From: Chloroflexota bacterium
GTDB taxonomy: Bacteria > Chloroflexota > Anaerolineae > Anaerolineales > Villigracilaceae
DNA length: 64,000 nt
Assembly: GCA_019873735.1 (NCBI GenBank)
Contig: JAIOAQ010000004.1
Location: forward strand, 60,025 to 124,024
Direction: 5' to 3'
Made by a program: the position numbers and the translations under genes. Numbering within the stretch: position 1 is the first letter of the stretch; every line of letters begins with the position of its first letter. Below the pieces are notes generated by a model, which was not told the origin of the DNA, made no database searches, and worked only from the letters and a program-made list of their open reading frames with translations. This document shows, in pieces, positions 34,407 through 43,647 of the stretch.

Positions 34407-36326
34407 TCATGAGGGCCGGCTAGCCGGCAAGACGACAACAAACGTTGAGCCTTTGTCAGATGATTCCACCCAAATCCGGCCCTGGTGGTTATCTACAATG
34501 GATTTGACAATTGCCAATCCGAGCCCAGAGCCGGATACGCCAGCCGGAACATTGCTGCCGCGGAAAAACTTATCGAAAATATGCGGCTGCTCGGCTGGGG
34601 GAATGCCTGGTCCAGTATCAGCCACCTGAACAATCACCTGACTGTCTTCCGCGCGCAGAACAATGCGCACATCCCCATGCTCCGGCGTGTACTTGACCGC
34701 GTTGCCAATCAGGTTCTCAAACATCTGCCGCAAACGGATAGGATTGCCGCGTATCAGCGGCAAATTGGCTTCGATATCCATGCCCAAATTCAAGTGTTTT
34801 TCCGCAATGGTCGGGCTGAATGTATCCAGCGTATAGCGCAGAATACTATCCAACTGGACATCTTCTTTGCGCGTATCAAAACCGGCCTCAATGCGGCCCA
34901 AGTCGAGCAAATCATTAACTAGGGTGGTGATATTCTGCACACTGGCCTGGATGCGCTGAACAAACTCCCGCTGCTGATCCGTTAAAGTCCCCACGCGTCC
35001 GAGCAACTCGGTATAGCCCAACACGGCCGTCAATGGAGAACGTAAATCGTGGGAAACGGTATGCACAAAATCGTTTTTCAGGCGATCAAGTTCTTTCAGG
35101 TAGGTGATGTCCTGTAAAGTGATCGCTGCCCCTACGCCGGGAATGCTCGTGTACTGAGCGTTGAAAACCCGCCCGTCATCAAAATTTATTTCATGATGCT
35201 TAAGGGAAGCCTGATTGGCGCGGTTTAAGAGGGTGCGCAAATCTGGATGTTGGATAAAATCTACAACAGGCTGCCCTATGCCTCCCTGCGCCGGTAAACC
35301 AAAGGCCAGGCGCGCAGCCGGATTGACCAGCAACACGCAGTCGTTTTCATCCAAAATGATAACGCCATTGGCAATATTATTAAAAGTGGCCTGAAACTTC
35401 GTGCGTTCCGTCTCCGAAGCCTGATAGAGAAACGCATTTGACATAGCAATTGCAGCATAATCTGCAAGCACCGATAGCAACAAAACATGCCGCTCACTAA
35501 AGAAGCGGCGCTCTTGGCGATTATCCACCCCCAATACGCCCACCACCTTGTCTTTCATCCGCAAGGGGACATAGACCAAAGCGTGGACCAGATAGGCCGT
35601 CTTGATTTTATGAGGATCTTCACCGCCCAGTAAAAGCGGTTCTCCGGTGCGAATCACCTCGCCTGCCAGGCTATCGGTCACGCGGACTCGGAACGTGCGG
35701 GCAAAACCATCCTTGATATTATGCGCCGCACGCATATAGAGATTCTCACCATCGTCATCCAACAAAAGCAGACTGCCCTCCTCAGCGCCGGTCAAATCCA
35801 CCGCAGCAGTGACTACATTGGTCAAGATGTGATCCAACTCCAGTGAACCGGTAATCCCCCGCCCCAGGTTGACCAGCGTCTGCAGTTCGTCCACCCGCCG
35901 CTCCAGCGAGGCGGTTGTGCGCTTGACTTCGCGGCGAATCCAATCTCCCATTGAGAGCGCACGCTTCAGGTTACGCTCAATGGCTCGCACAAGGTCATCG
36001 GGGCGCAGAGGTGGACAAAGGCAATCGCTAAAACCCAAACGCAGACATTCCCGCAACAGCGTTGCCGACTCGTGGCCTGCAAACAGCACAATCGGTAAGG
36101 TGGGAAAGCGCTCGCGCAATTCAGCGCCAAGGCGCAAACCATCAACCCCTTTGAGCGTTTCGCCCATCACGACAATGGCCGGCGAAGATTCCTGCAGGAT
36201 TCGCTCCAGGCCGGATTGTTCATGGACCACAGCCGTCTGATAGCCCACCGCCGAAAGGGCGCGCAACAACAACTGTAGTTCAGGGCCATCATCAAGGACA
36301 AGGAGAACAAGGTCTGATTGGGGCAT
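34407..36326 (-). CDS. Sensor histidine kinase with degenerate receiver, GAF and PAS domains
   Basis: This 639-residue protein has a receiver-like domain (1-125), GAF (about 165-305), PAS (about 315-395), HisKA and HATPase domains. The H-box is VSHDLRSPLTAVLGYTELL, the N-box NLIGNAVKYTP, and the ATP lid DTGPGIP with GSGLGLAIVKSIV; all look intact. The N-terminal receiver has Gly55 where the phosphoacceptor Asp belongs (IVVMGETL) and lacks the conserved Lys near its end (CPPLRP). It should therefore sense or dock without being phosphorylated. No membrane helices. It lies 13 nt after the receiver-GAF gene and is probably cotranscribed. Confidence 0.88.
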   Translation of the reverse strand: MPQSDLVLLVLDDGPELQLLLRALSAVGYQTAVVHEQSGLERILQESSPAIVVMGETLKGVDGLRLGAELRERFPTLPIVLFAGHESATLLRECLRLGFSDCLCPPLRPDDLVRAIERNLKRALSMGDWIRREVKRTTASLERRVDELQTLVNLGRGITGSLELDHILTNVVTAAVDLTGAEEGSLLLLDDDGENLYMRAAHNIKDGFARTFRVRVTDSLAGEVIRTGEPLLLGGEDPHKIKTAYLVHALVYVPLRMKDKVVGVLGVDNRQERRFFSERHVLLLSVLADYAAIAMSNAFLYQASETERTKFQATFNNIANGVIILDENDCVLLVNPAARLAFGLPAQGGIGQPVVDFIQHPDLRTLLNRANQASLKHHEINFDDGRVFNAQYTSIPGVGAAITLQDITYLKELDRLKNDFVHTVSHDLRSPLTAVLGYTELLGRVGTLTDQQREFVQRIQASVQNITTLVNDLLDLGRIEAGFDTRKEDVQLDSILRYTLDTFSPTIAEKHLNLGMDIEANLPLIRGNPIRLRQMFENLIGNAVKYTPEHGDVRIVLRAEDSQVIVQVADTGPGIPPAEQPHIFDKFFRGSNVPAGVSGSGLGLAIVKSIVDNHQGRIWVESSDKGSTFVVVLPASRPS

Positions 36327-36339
36327 GTTGGCAGGTGTG

Positions 36340-37521
36340 TCAATCCCGACCGGCAGGCTTGAGGTTTGGCGTCAGTGGTGGAATGGTCTTTTCAATTTCG
36401 CCGGACAGGCGTTTCAGCGCCGCTCGGGCGGTTTCCAAAGCCTGACGCTGGTCTTGGGTCAATGGGCCGCTTTTTTCGGTTAGCAGTAACTCTATAGGAT
36501 AGGCGGCCGTCTTCAGTTCGGTTTGAACCGTCTCGCGCAGGGATTGCAACATGGCATTCTGACGTTTTTCGCCGGCGCGTGCCGTTTCGGCAGTTTGCTC
36601 CAGGGCGCGAAAGAGACGCGCGTTGATCAACGAGATGGAAGCGTAATCTGCCACCGCCTCCAGCAGAATTTGCTCTACCTGTTGAAAGGCGCGACTCTCT
36701 TTGCGAACGACAATCAACAGGCCAATCACCTGCGACTGAACCTTAATGGGAACAACTACGGCTGCTCTGCCCAGGGCTGAGATTTTAAACCGCTGTAACG
36801 GCTCGCCATGGATTACCAGCGTCTCACCTGAGAGCGCCACCAACGAACTAATGCCGTCATCTACGGGTTGATTCATTTTTGCAGCCCAGCCCTCGGGCAA
36901 GCCGCGCTGGGCAGACATTAAAAACTCTTTGGTGGTCTCACTGCGCAGCATCAGCCAGCCGGCAGAAGCATCTGAGACCTGAATTGCCCCTTCAACAATC
37001 CGATCAAACAGGACGCGCTGATCGGTAATCGAGAGCACTGCCTTGCCAACAGAGAGAATGGCGGTTAAATCGCGCACCCGGCGCTGGAGTTCCTGATTCG
37101 TCTCTCTGAGATTCTGGTCCAGGCGCTGACGAGTGCGCATTTCGCGCACGTTCTTAAGCGCGCGTTCTACTGCCGCAACCACTTCAGCATCGCGCGCGGG
37201 CCACAGCAGGTAATCACTGGCGCCAACTCGAAAGGCCTGAATGACATCCCGTTCCTGCCCCTCGCGCGCCAGCACCAACAGCACCGAACCAATACCCTGC
37301 GAGTTGAGTGCTACCAGCAAATCTTTGCCACTCAAACCTGGAAGGTTTAAATTCGTAATGATCAGGTCAGGGGGAGATTGAACTGCCTGTTTGATGGCCG
37401 CACTGGCATCATGCACAACATCCACCTGATACCCCAGGGGACGCAAAGCCTGCCGGGCGATCAAATCACATATATCCGGGTCGCTTTCAACAAGGAGAAT
37501 TCTTTCCCCTGAACCGCTCAT
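36340..37521 (-). CDS. Receiver-GAF protein with Asn in place of the phosphoacceptor
   Basis: This 393-residue protein has a receiver fold (residues 1-120), a coiled linker, a GAF domain (about 165-310) and a helical C-terminus. The acceptor position reads DLIITNLNLPG, so residue 57 is Asn instead of Asp, and the usual Lys near residue 105 is Trp (YLLWPA). The acidic pair at the start (VESDPD) is retained. It looks like a pseudo-receiver that regulates by protein contact. GGAAA lies before the ATG. The partner kinase follows. Confidence 0.85.
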   Translation of the reverse strand: MSGSGERILLVESDPDICDLIARQALRPLGYQVDVVHDASAAIKQAVQSPPDLIITNLNLPGLSGKDLLVALNSQGIGSVLLVLAREGQERDVIQAFRVGASDYLLWPARDAEVVAAVERALKNVREMRTRQRLDQNLRETNQELQRRVRDLTAILSVGKAVLSITDQRVLFDRIVEGAIQVSDASAGWLMLRSETTKEFLMSAQRGLPEGWAAKMNQPVDDGISSLVALSGETLVIHGEPLQRFKISALGRAAVVVPIKVQSQVIGLLIVVRKESRAFQQVEQILLEAVADYASISLINARLFRALEQTAETARAGEKRQNAMLQSLRETVQTELKTAAYPIELLLTEKSGPLTQDQRQALETARAALKRLSGEIEKTIPPLTPNLKPAGRD

Positions 37522-37722
37522 ATTTCCTTTTCCACATGCAGAGGACTTGTTTGAGAGATTAAACCGATTGCAACTTGATTATATTACAAAGCGCACAAAA
37601 TTTATATCCATAAAAGCCAATAGTAGAAGAGTATAATTGCCGAACGCCTTATGTTTCGCAATGGCTGTGCACCTTCCCCTTGCTGAAATATCATACCCTC
37701 AAAGGAAACCCCCATAAAACCC

Positions 37723-38928
37723 ATGGAAAAAACGCCCCTGAAACGCCTGCCGCGTAATGTCTGGGTAGTAACGGCCACATCTTTTCTAACCGACATTTCG
37801 TCTGAAATGGTACTCAATCTCGTGCCGCTCTTTTTGTCCAATGTATTGGGCACCAAGACGGCCATCATCGGCCTGATTGAAGGCATCGCCGAGACCACAG
37901 CCAGCCTGCTCAAACTCTACTCTGGCTGGCTTTCTGACAAACTCGGCAAACGCAAATGGCTGACCGTGCTGGGCTATGGCCTCTCAACGCTTGCCAAGCC
38001 CTTGCTCTATTTTGCCAACACCTGGCCGGAGGTATTGAGCGTGCGCTTTGCCGACCGGGTTGGCAAGGGCATCCGCACTGCGCCGCGAGACGCCTTGGTC
38101 GCCGGCTCGATTGACGAGAAACAGCGCGGCCTGGCCTTTGGTCTGCACCGGGCCGGCGATACTGCAGGCGCCTTCTTCGGCCTGCTTACAGCCGCCGTCA
38201 TCATTTGGCTCACACAATCCACCTCTGCTACCCTGACGCGCGCCACCTTTCAGATTGTGGTCTTAATCAGCATCATCCCGGCAACATTAGCAGTCCTTGT
38301 CCTGGCGCTGGGAGCCCGAGAAACCACTGCTGCCGGTCAAAATTCCAATGCCCCCACACTACACCTGCGCGGAATGGAAAAGCGCTTCAAGTGGTTCCTC
38401 CTGACGGTTGTCCTGTTCACCCTGGGAAACTCCTCGGACGCTTTCATCATCCTGCGCGGCCAGGAACGCGGCCTGAGCATTTTACAGGTGATGGCCATGC
38501 TGATGACGTTCAACCTGATTTACGCCCTTCTCTCAGGGCCATTAGGCGTCCTTTCTGACCGAATAGGCCGCCGCAAACTGATCCTTGGCGGCTGGGCTGC
38601 CTACGGGCTGGTTTACCTTGGCTTTGCACTCTCTAAAACCGGCGTGCAGGTATGGACGCTTTTTGGCCTCTATGGCATCTATTACGCGGCCGTTGAAGGC
38701 AACGCCAAAGCATTGATTGCCGACCTGGTTCCAGATGAACAGCGCGGCACTGCCTACGGCCTGTACAATGCCGCCGTCGGACTCATGACCCTGCCCGCCT
38801 CGGTCATCGCGGGAATATTATGGCAGGGAATTTTCGGCTGGAACGGCTTCGGCGCTTCGGCACCATTTTTCTTTGGCGCTTCTCTGGCGCTGGCAGCCAG
38901 TATATTATTCTGGCAAAAGGTGAGATAA
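37723..38928 (+). CDS. Major facilitator superfamily transporter
   Basis: This 401-residue protein has about 12 hydrophobic helices and MFS loop motifs (GWLSDKLGKRKWL between helices 2 and 3, GVLSDRIGRRKLI in the second half). ADRVGKGIRTAPRDALVAGS resembles a subgroup of poorly characterised bacterial permeases. The substrate is unknown. A TATAAT at 37632-37637 would give a leader of about 80 nt. It ends 20 nt before the NYN-domain gene. Confidence 0.85.
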   Translation: MEKTPLKRLPRNVWVVTATSFLTDISSEMVLNLVPLFLSNVLGTKTAIIGLIEGIAETTASLLKLYSGWLSDKLGKRKWLTVLGYGLSTLAKPLLYFANTWPEVLSVRFADRVGKGIRTAPRDALVAGSIDEKQRGLAFGLHRAGDTAGAFFGLLTAAVIIWLTQSTSATLTRATFQIVVLISIIPATLAVLVLALGARETTAAGQNSNAPTLHLRGMEKRFKWFLLTVVLFTLGNSSDAFIILRGQERGLSILQVMAMLMTFNLIYALLSGPLGVLSDRIGRRKLILGGWAAYGLVYLGFALSKTGVQVWTLFGLYGIYYAAVEGNAKALIADLVPDEQRGTAYGLYNAAVGLMTLPASVIAGILWQGIFGWNGFGASAPFFFGASLALAASILFWQKVR

Positions 38929-38948
38929 ACCGCCCTCACGAGACAGAT

Positions 38949-39419
38949 ATGCCCTTCCTGATTGACGGCCACAACCTGATCCCTAAAATGGGACTGAGCC
39001 TGCGCAATATTAATGACGAGCAGGAATTGATTGAGCGTTTACAGGAATTTTGCCGCTTGGGAAATCGTCAGGCAGAGGTCTATTTCGATGGCGCGCCGGC
39101 GGGTCAGGCCGGAACCCGAAAAGTGGGCCGCGTAACCGCGCATTTCATCCGACTGGGCAGTAGCGCCGATGAGGCCATCCGGCAGCGTCTGCGCCAACTC
39201 GGCGCCTCGGCCAGGAACTGGACGGTTGTCACTTCAGACCGCTCCGTGCAGGCCGAGGCGCGCGCCGTCCATGCCGAGGTCATGTCTTCAGAGGCGTTTG
39301 CGCGTCTCGTAGCAGAAACAGGCCAAAAGTCGGGAAAGAGCCGGGAAAAGCCCGAAGGTGTGGATGAGATTGAGGTACAAGAGTGGTTAGAAGTGTTCCG
39401 GCGGGGCAGGCGTTCATAA
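38949..39419 (+). CDS. NYN/YacP-like RNA-binding nuclease-fold protein
   Basis: This 156-residue protein starts MPFLIDGHNLIPKMGLSL, the YacP/NYN signature with acidic Asp6. The segment VVTSDRSVQAEARAVHAEVM holds further acidic residues of a PIN-like fold, and the C-terminus is charged. YacP-type proteins (DUF901) are proposed RNA processing nucleases. An in-frame start at 38820 lies inside the MFS gene and is not used. Confidence 0.8.
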   Translation: MPFLIDGHNLIPKMGLSLRNINDEQELIERLQEFCRLGNRQAEVYFDGAPAGQAGTRKVGRVTAHFIRLGSSADEAIRQRLRQLGASARNWTVVTSDRSVQAEARAVHAEVMSSEAFARLVAETGQKSGKSREKPEGVDEIEVQEWLEVFRRGRRS

Positions 39420-39579
39420 AACTCTTATGTGGTTTTAATGCAAAGAAGATAAATTTGATGTATATTATCTCCAATGACATCTGCCCTCCTCCCTTTACTG
39501 GTAGTCAGGTGTCTTCCACCTAGAGCGGGTTAGCATGTCCCCCCCATGCTGGCCTGGTGGTGGTGTCCCTCCCCCCTCA

Positions 39580-39609
39580 GCCGTCCGGTGTGTTGACATA
39601 CCGGACGGC
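39580..39609. promoter_or_regulatory. Perfect 10-bp hairpin with TTGACA in its loop
   Basis: GCCGTCCGGT and ACCGGACGGC enclose a 10-nt loop containing TTGACA (39593-39598), a consensus -35. The next good -10 is at 39642, too far for a standard pair, while TTTAAG at 39615 is 16 nt away. It may be a terminator for the NYN gene or an operator. The other 200 bp of this intergenic interval show nothing clear. Confidence 0.45.
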
Positions 39610-39641
39610 CAGCGTTTAAGGCAAAGTCATCCCATCTGCCA

Positions 39642-39647
39642 TATAAT
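39642..39647 (+). promoter_or_regulatory. TATAAT 6 nt before the deacetylase-fold gene
   Basis: TATAAT is followed by six bases (AGAGGC) and the ATG at 39654. The spacing is the same as at 13900 and fits leaderless initiation, although AGAGG could also act as a poorly spaced ribosome site. There is no good -35. Confidence 0.5.
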
Positions 39648-39653
39648 AGAGGC

Positions 39654-40658
39654 ATGAAAACCGTCTTTGCGTTTGTCCCTGCGCCCGGTCACGTCTACCC
39701 GCAACACCCTGAAAACCCGAATCGGTTGGGGCTTTTTAAACCGCCGGGGCATATTGAGCAAGTTCGGGTCGTTCCGGCCCGCCCAGAGGAGGTCGGGCGG
39801 GTACACACGCCGCAAATGATTTTGGATGTAGAAGCGGCCTGCAAACAGGCTCCGGCCATCATTGACTTCGCGCCCACCTTTGTGACGCCGACTTCCTTTG
39901 AGGATGCTCTTTTAGCCGCCGGCGCGGCCCTGACCTGCACCCGCCTGGTACTGCGCGGAGAGGCAGACAATGCTTTTGCCATCCTGCGTCCGCCTGGGCA
40001 TCATGCCGAACCCAGGCGAGCAATGGGCTTTTGCATCTTCAACAACGTTGCCATTGCGGCGCACGAGGCCCTGAGCAGCGGCCTGGAACGCATCCTGATT
40101 GTGGATTATGACGCCCATCACGGCAATGGGACACAGGCGGCTTTCTGGGAGGATGCGCGCGTGGCCTACCTTTCCACCCACCAGGAGGGCATCTATCCCG
40201 GCTCTGGCTGGATTGCGGAGGCGCCGCATGCGCGCCAGCGGATTGTGAACCTGCCGCTTCCTGCACTAACAGGCGACCAGGGCTACTTACGGGCAGCCGA
40301 GGCGGTCATCCGCCCGCTGGCAGAGACCTTTCGGCCGCAATTAATTCTGGTCTCTGCGGGTTTTGATGCCCACTGGAACGACCCCCTGACCCGACTGGGG
40401 CTATCGAGCGCCGGATTTTTTGCCCTCTCGAAATTCCTGGTAGATCTGGCAGGTGAACATTGCAACGGGAAGATTGTCTTCCTGCTGGAAGGCGGCTACC
40501 TGCCGGAAAACGTCGCTAACGGGATTGCGGCGGTCTTCGCTGCATTGGAGGGGAAGGCTTTGCCTGCGGATGTGCAGGATGCCAGCCCCTATCCAGAGCC
40601 GGACGTGAGTCAGCGCCTGGCAGAAATCTGCCGCTGGCAGGGATGGCAAGCCGTTTGA
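39654..40658 (+). CDS. Histone deacetylase / acetylpolyamine amidohydrolase family enzyme
   Basis: This 334-residue protein has arginase-fold zinc amidohydrolase features: RPPGHHAEP, then DYDAHHGNG with Asp153 and His155 as zinc ligands (numbering from the start at 39654), YLSTHQEGIYPGSG, and SAGFDAHWNDPL with the third ligand Asp. The GGY near the C-terminus supplies the catalytic tyrosine. Bacterial members deacetylate polyamines, acetoin-related or other small substrates; the exact one is unknown. Confidence 0.92.
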   Translation: MKTVFAFVPAPGHVYPQHPENPNRLGLFKPPGHIEQVRVVPARPEEVGRVHTPQMILDVEAACKQAPAIIDFAPTFVTPTSFEDALLAAGAALTCTRLVLRGEADNAFAILRPPGHHAEPRRAMGFCIFNNVAIAAHEALSSGLERILIVDYDAHHGNGTQAAFWEDARVAYLSTHQEGIYPGSGWIAEAPHARQRIVNLPLPALTGDQGYLRAAEAVIRPLAETFRPQLILVSAGFDAHWNDPLTRLGLSSAGFFALSKFLVDLAGEHCNGKIVFLLEGGYLPENVANGIAAVFAALEGKALPADVQDASPYPEPDVSQRLAEICRWQGWQAV

Positions 40659-40673
40659 GGCCGTAATTGCGCC

Positions 40674-41354
40674 TCAGGGAAGATTGCCTCTCGCCTGGCG
40701 CAGAGCCAGCGACTCGGCAATCACAAAGTCTTCTTCTGTGTCAATATCCACCGCCTCAAGGCGCGGGATCTCGAACATGAGCGGACAAGCGCCAATGCGG
40801 TGATGCCGCCTGACCAGATTCTCGCGCGTGAAGATGTAGATGCAGGAATTTTCCTCATAGATGGGCGGCAGGTCTTGGGTTTGGAGCAGTTCAGCCGGGT
40901 TATGGTTGATGGCCTGTCCATGCTGGTCATAGAGCCGCGTTTGCCAGCGCGTGACAGAGAAAAGCGAATCGTAGCGGGGATACTCGGCCCAAAAAGCCCG
41001 AATAGCGCCAGAAATAGTGGCGGCCTTGAGCAGGGGGTTGGTGCTGTGAGTCTGTAAGTAGAAATCGGCCTGCACCTGAGCAGTGTCATAGAGCAGGATG
41101 TCGTTCATGGGAACATCATCGGCGCACAGATGGGGCGGGCGCGGCAAAACGATTACCTGTGGAAAATTGCGGTGCAATCCCTCCATGATCGGTTCGGAAT
41201 CGGTATCCACCGCCACCTGCTCAATTTCGGGAACAGTCAGCAAGGTTTCAATGATGTGTTGGTAGAGTGGCTTGCCGGCCAGCAGACGATAGTTTTTGCC
41301 CGGCACGCGTTGACTGTGATGGCGCATGGGGACGAGGGCGATGATTTTCGTCAT
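40674..41354 (-). CDS. Acylneuraminate cytidylyltransferase family protein
   Basis: This 226-residue nucleotidyltransferase begins ALVPMRHHSQRVPGKNYRLLAGKPL, with the Arg and Lys that bind CTP. The family attaches CMP to nonulosonic acids such as sialic, legionaminic or pseudaminic acid, or to related sugars. GGAGCG lies before the ATG. It is the last of four minus-strand glycan genes and could serve the NeuB-like synthase at 56041. Confidence 0.85.
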   Translation of the reverse strand: MTKIIALVPMRHHSQRVPGKNYRLLAGKPLYQHIIETLLTVPEIEQVAVDTDSEPIMEGLHRNFPQVIVLPRPPHLCADDVPMNDILLYDTAQVQADFYLQTHSTNPLLKAATISGAIRAFWAEYPRYDSLFSVTRWQTRLYDQHGQAINHNPAELLQTQDLPPIYEENSCIYIFTRENLVRRHHRIGACPLMFEIPRLEAVDIDTEEDFVIAESLALRQARGNLP

Positions 41355-41357
41355 GTA

Positions 41358-41828
41358 TTACGCTCCTTGGATCTGCGAGTAGGTATCCTCCCAAACACGG
41401 CGGGCGAAATGATCAAATCTTAAAAAGGCAATGACATAGTCCAGCATAAACAGCAGAAGAAAGCCGGCCCAGGCATCCAGGACGCGCAGGTGATTGTGAT
41501 GCAAAAACCAGGCGAACAGCCCCAGCAAAAAGCCCCATGTGATCTGCTGAAAGAATGAGAGTCGGTAGGCTACAATCAGGCGCGCCTCTCGCACAAAGAC
41601 CCGAATCTCGCCGCTGTCAAAGGCCGCCAGCAGATACCAACTCGGGGCCGAGAACCAAAGGTAACCGCCGTGAAAGCGCAGGATGTTCTGTGTCTGTATA
41701 ATGCCTTGCGCGCGCTGCTCTACCAGAGAGGCCTTAAATTGCGCCAGTAAACGCCGCACGGTTGCATCGGGCGCTTCGGTAAGCGGGAAGGATACTTCCT
41801 TGCGCAGGCTGAAAAGCATCGAAAGCAT
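41358..41828 (-). CDS. Small membrane protein in the glycan cluster
   Basis: This 156-residue protein has two helices near the C-terminal half (ITWGFLLGLFAWFLHH; WAGFLLLFMLDYVIAFL) and a basic N-terminal half. It ends 3 nt before the cytidylyltransferase start and begins directly after the glycosyltransferase stop (TAAATG). No family was recognised. The middle segment (ILRFHGGYLWFSAPSWYLLAAF) is rich in aromatics. Confidence 0.65.
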   Translation of the reverse strand: MLSMLFSLRKEVSFPLTEAPDATVRRLLAQFKASLVEQRAQGIIQTQNILRFHGGYLWFSAPSWYLLAAFDSGEIRVFVREARLIVAYRLSFFQQITWGFLLGLFAWFLHHNHLRVLDAWAGFLLLFMLDYVIAFLRFDHFARRVWEDTYSQIQGA

Positions 41829-42767
41829 TTATTCATTATAACGGATTGGCTCAATCTTGCGCCTGGCAGCCGGGCTGACCTGCAAACCGCGCGGGTAATA
41901 GAAGGTTTGCCGCAGGTGCTGGGTAAGCGGGCCGGATTGCCGATAGCCCTGATATGTGCCCCAGAATTGCATCAGGCGGAACCAGAAAATGGAGGTCAGA
42001 CTGGATAGCAAAGCGCGCTCACGGGCCGCGTGCCACAAGTCGCTGACGATGTTGGTGGCCATCAAACGGAGAAAGTCATATATGTTGAAGTGCGACTCGG
42101 GAAAAATGCGCTTGAAGGCCATCCCCTCGCGGCGGTAACGGTTATACACCCCGCGCGGCGTCTCATTGTGGACATGGATGATTTCGGCCTCGGCCATGTA
42201 GGCAACGGCATAGCCCTGTTCCATCGCCCACTTGGCCCAGGCCACATCTTCCAGGCCGGTCAGTGTCTCATCGTAGGGATGCTGCTGCCACAGGCTGCGG
42301 CGAACAGCGGCGTTGGCATTGTTGCAAAATGGACTGCTTTGCCGCATGGTAGAGGCGTCGGGATACCATTGATGGTAAACCTGCTGTTCGGAAAATTTGG
42401 CCCCCGCCGGGGCGCGTTGTTTGCCGTAGACCAGCGCCACCGTCTCATCTTCAAAGGGAAGGAGAAGAGTCTCCAGCCAATCGGGATAGACGGGGTAAAC
42501 ATGGGCGCTGGCAATGACAATGTATTCCCGGCTGGCCGCGCTGACCCCCAGGTTGAGCGAACGGCCAAAAGTAAACTCCTGCGAAGGGATTCTCACCACG
42601 CGCGCCCCAAACGCCTCGGCAATGGCAACCGTTGCGTCGGTAGAACCGGAATCCACCAGCACAACTTCCACATCCTTAACCGTCTGCCGGCGAATGCCTT
42701 CCAGCAGGCGGCCTATGCAGGCTTCTTCATTGTAAGCACGGATGACAATGGAGCATTTACCAATCAT
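41829..42767 (-). CDS. GT2-family glycosyltransferase
   Basis: This 312-residue GT-A fold enzyme begins CSIVIRAYNEEACIGRLLEGI, with VVLVDSGSTDATVAIAEAFG for nucleotide sugar binding. There is no C-terminal membrane helix. It would add a sugar to a surface glycan. Its start overlaps the sulfotransferase stop by 11 bp. Donor and acceptor are unknown. Confidence 0.88.
   Translation of the reverse strand: MIGKCSIVIRAYNEEACIGRLLEGIRRQTVKDVEVVLVDSGSTDATVAIAEAFGARVVRIPSQEFTFGRSLNLGVSAASREYIVIASAHVYPVYPDWLETLLLPFEDETVALVYGKQRAPAGAKFSEQQVYHQWYPDASTMRQSSPFCNNANAAVRRSLWQQHPYDETLTGLEDVAWAKWAMEQGYAVAYMAEAEIIHVHNETPRGVYNRYRREGMAFKRIFPESHFNIYDFLRLMATNIVSDLWHAARERALLSSLTSIFWFRLMQFWGTYQGYRQSGPLTQHLRQTFYYPRGLQVSPAARRKIEPIRYNE
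41835..41840 (-). promoter_or_regulatory. TATAAT 6 nt before an internal start
   Basis: On the minus strand TATAAT is followed by GAATAA and the ATG at 41828. It lies inside the last codons of the upstream glycosyltransferase gene, so it could be an internal promoter or chance. Spacing equals that at 13900, 26257 and 39642. Confidence 0.35.
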
Positions 42768-43617
42768 GGCCCTGTTCGTATCCCAGGCGAATCAGTAAAT
42801 CTCCGGCTACATCTTTGAAGATGCGCTTGTGTTCAGGCGTGAAATATTTCTTCCACTCGCCGGTCTTGCCGGAGCGGAAGGTGGGGGATTTCTTCGGGTT
42901 GATGCTGGTCTCCAGGGTCTCGATGAGCAACTCACGGGGAGTCTGAAGCGTGTTAACCCGTCGCAGGAGGTGTTCGGCAATCCGTCCGAGAGTGGCGCGG
43001 CGGTCATGAACCAATTCCTCAAAACGTATCTTCATGACTTCGTCTTGCTCGAGCCAGCCCAGGTAAGGGTCAAAACGTTCGGCCAGGTTTGGGAACTCAA
43101 CGCCGGCATCGGGGCGGCCAAGGATGCTGACACGCAGGCGCTCGTCGAAAGACGTCAGTGAGCGGTAGTAGTCATGATGTACATGCCCGGGCTCCATCTC
43201 GGTAACGTAAAAGACGTGTGAGACGGCCACATCGCGCGGGTCTCGGAAAATGAAGTAGGGGACAAAGGATGGAGAAATCACACGGGCAACGGCTGCGGGG
43301 CGCGCAAACAGGTGCGCCGAGGCCACATCGCGCGAGTGCAACGAATCTAGCCAGGCCAGCGCCTGTTCGGGGGCGCGTTTGCGGCCGCTGGCGCCTTCAT
43401 ATTCGGCATAGAACGAGTGCAAACGGCGTGCAAAGGGGGCTACCCGGCTAAAGCCGAGCAGAATCTGGTCAAGCAGGTGCGTACCGCTTTTGGGAAAAGA
43501 GATGCCCAGTAAAACCGGCCAGCCACCTTGGGGAGCAGGCAGGGAAGCAAAACGCAAACGCTGGAATTCTTTTTCAAGCGTATAAACAAAAAGACGCAGA
43601 ATCGATTTTATCGGCAT
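42757..43617 (-). CDS. Sulfotransferase domain protein
   Basis: This 286-residue protein has the PAPS-binding 5' loop SFPKSGTHLLDQI (Lys43) and the 3' phosphate site YFIFRDPRDVAVSHVFY. The C-terminal segment FRSGKTGEWKKYF matches the conserved end of cytosolic-type sulfotransferases. It would transfer sulfate to a glycan or lipid head group. No Shine-Dalgarno is seen; TAAAAT lies 6 nt upstream of the ATG. Confidence 0.85.
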   Translation of the reverse strand: MPIKSILRLFVYTLEKEFQRLRFASLPAPQGGWPVLLGISFPKSGTHLLDQILLGFSRVAPFARRLHSFYAEYEGASGRKRAPEQALAWLDSLHSRDVASAHLFARPAAVARVISPSFVPYFIFRDPRDVAVSHVFYVTEMEPGHVHHDYYRSLTSFDERLRVSILGRPDAGVEFPNLAERFDPYLGWLEQDEVMKIRFEELVHDRRATLGRIAEHLLRRVNTLQTPRELLIETLETSINPKKSPTFRSGKTGEWKKYFTPEHKRIFKDVAGDLLIRLGYEQGHDW

Positions 43618-43623
43618 GGGTCT

Positions 43624-43629
43624 ATTTTA
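43624..43629 (-). promoter_or_regulatory. TAAAAT 6 nt before the sulfotransferase start
   Basis: On the minus strand TAAAAT is followed by AGACCC and the ATG at 43617. It fits a leaderless start in a divergent intergenic gap of only 39 bp. Confidence 0.45.
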
Positions 43630-43638
43630 CCCGCAGTA

Positions 43639-43647
43639 TGCTATACT
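43639..43647 (+). promoter_or_regulatory. Extended -10 promoter for the EthD-like gene
   Basis: TGCTATACT ends 9 nt before the ATG at 43657, so the leader would be only two or three nucleotides. The element overlaps the upstream region of the divergent sulfotransferase promoter. Confidence 0.5.
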
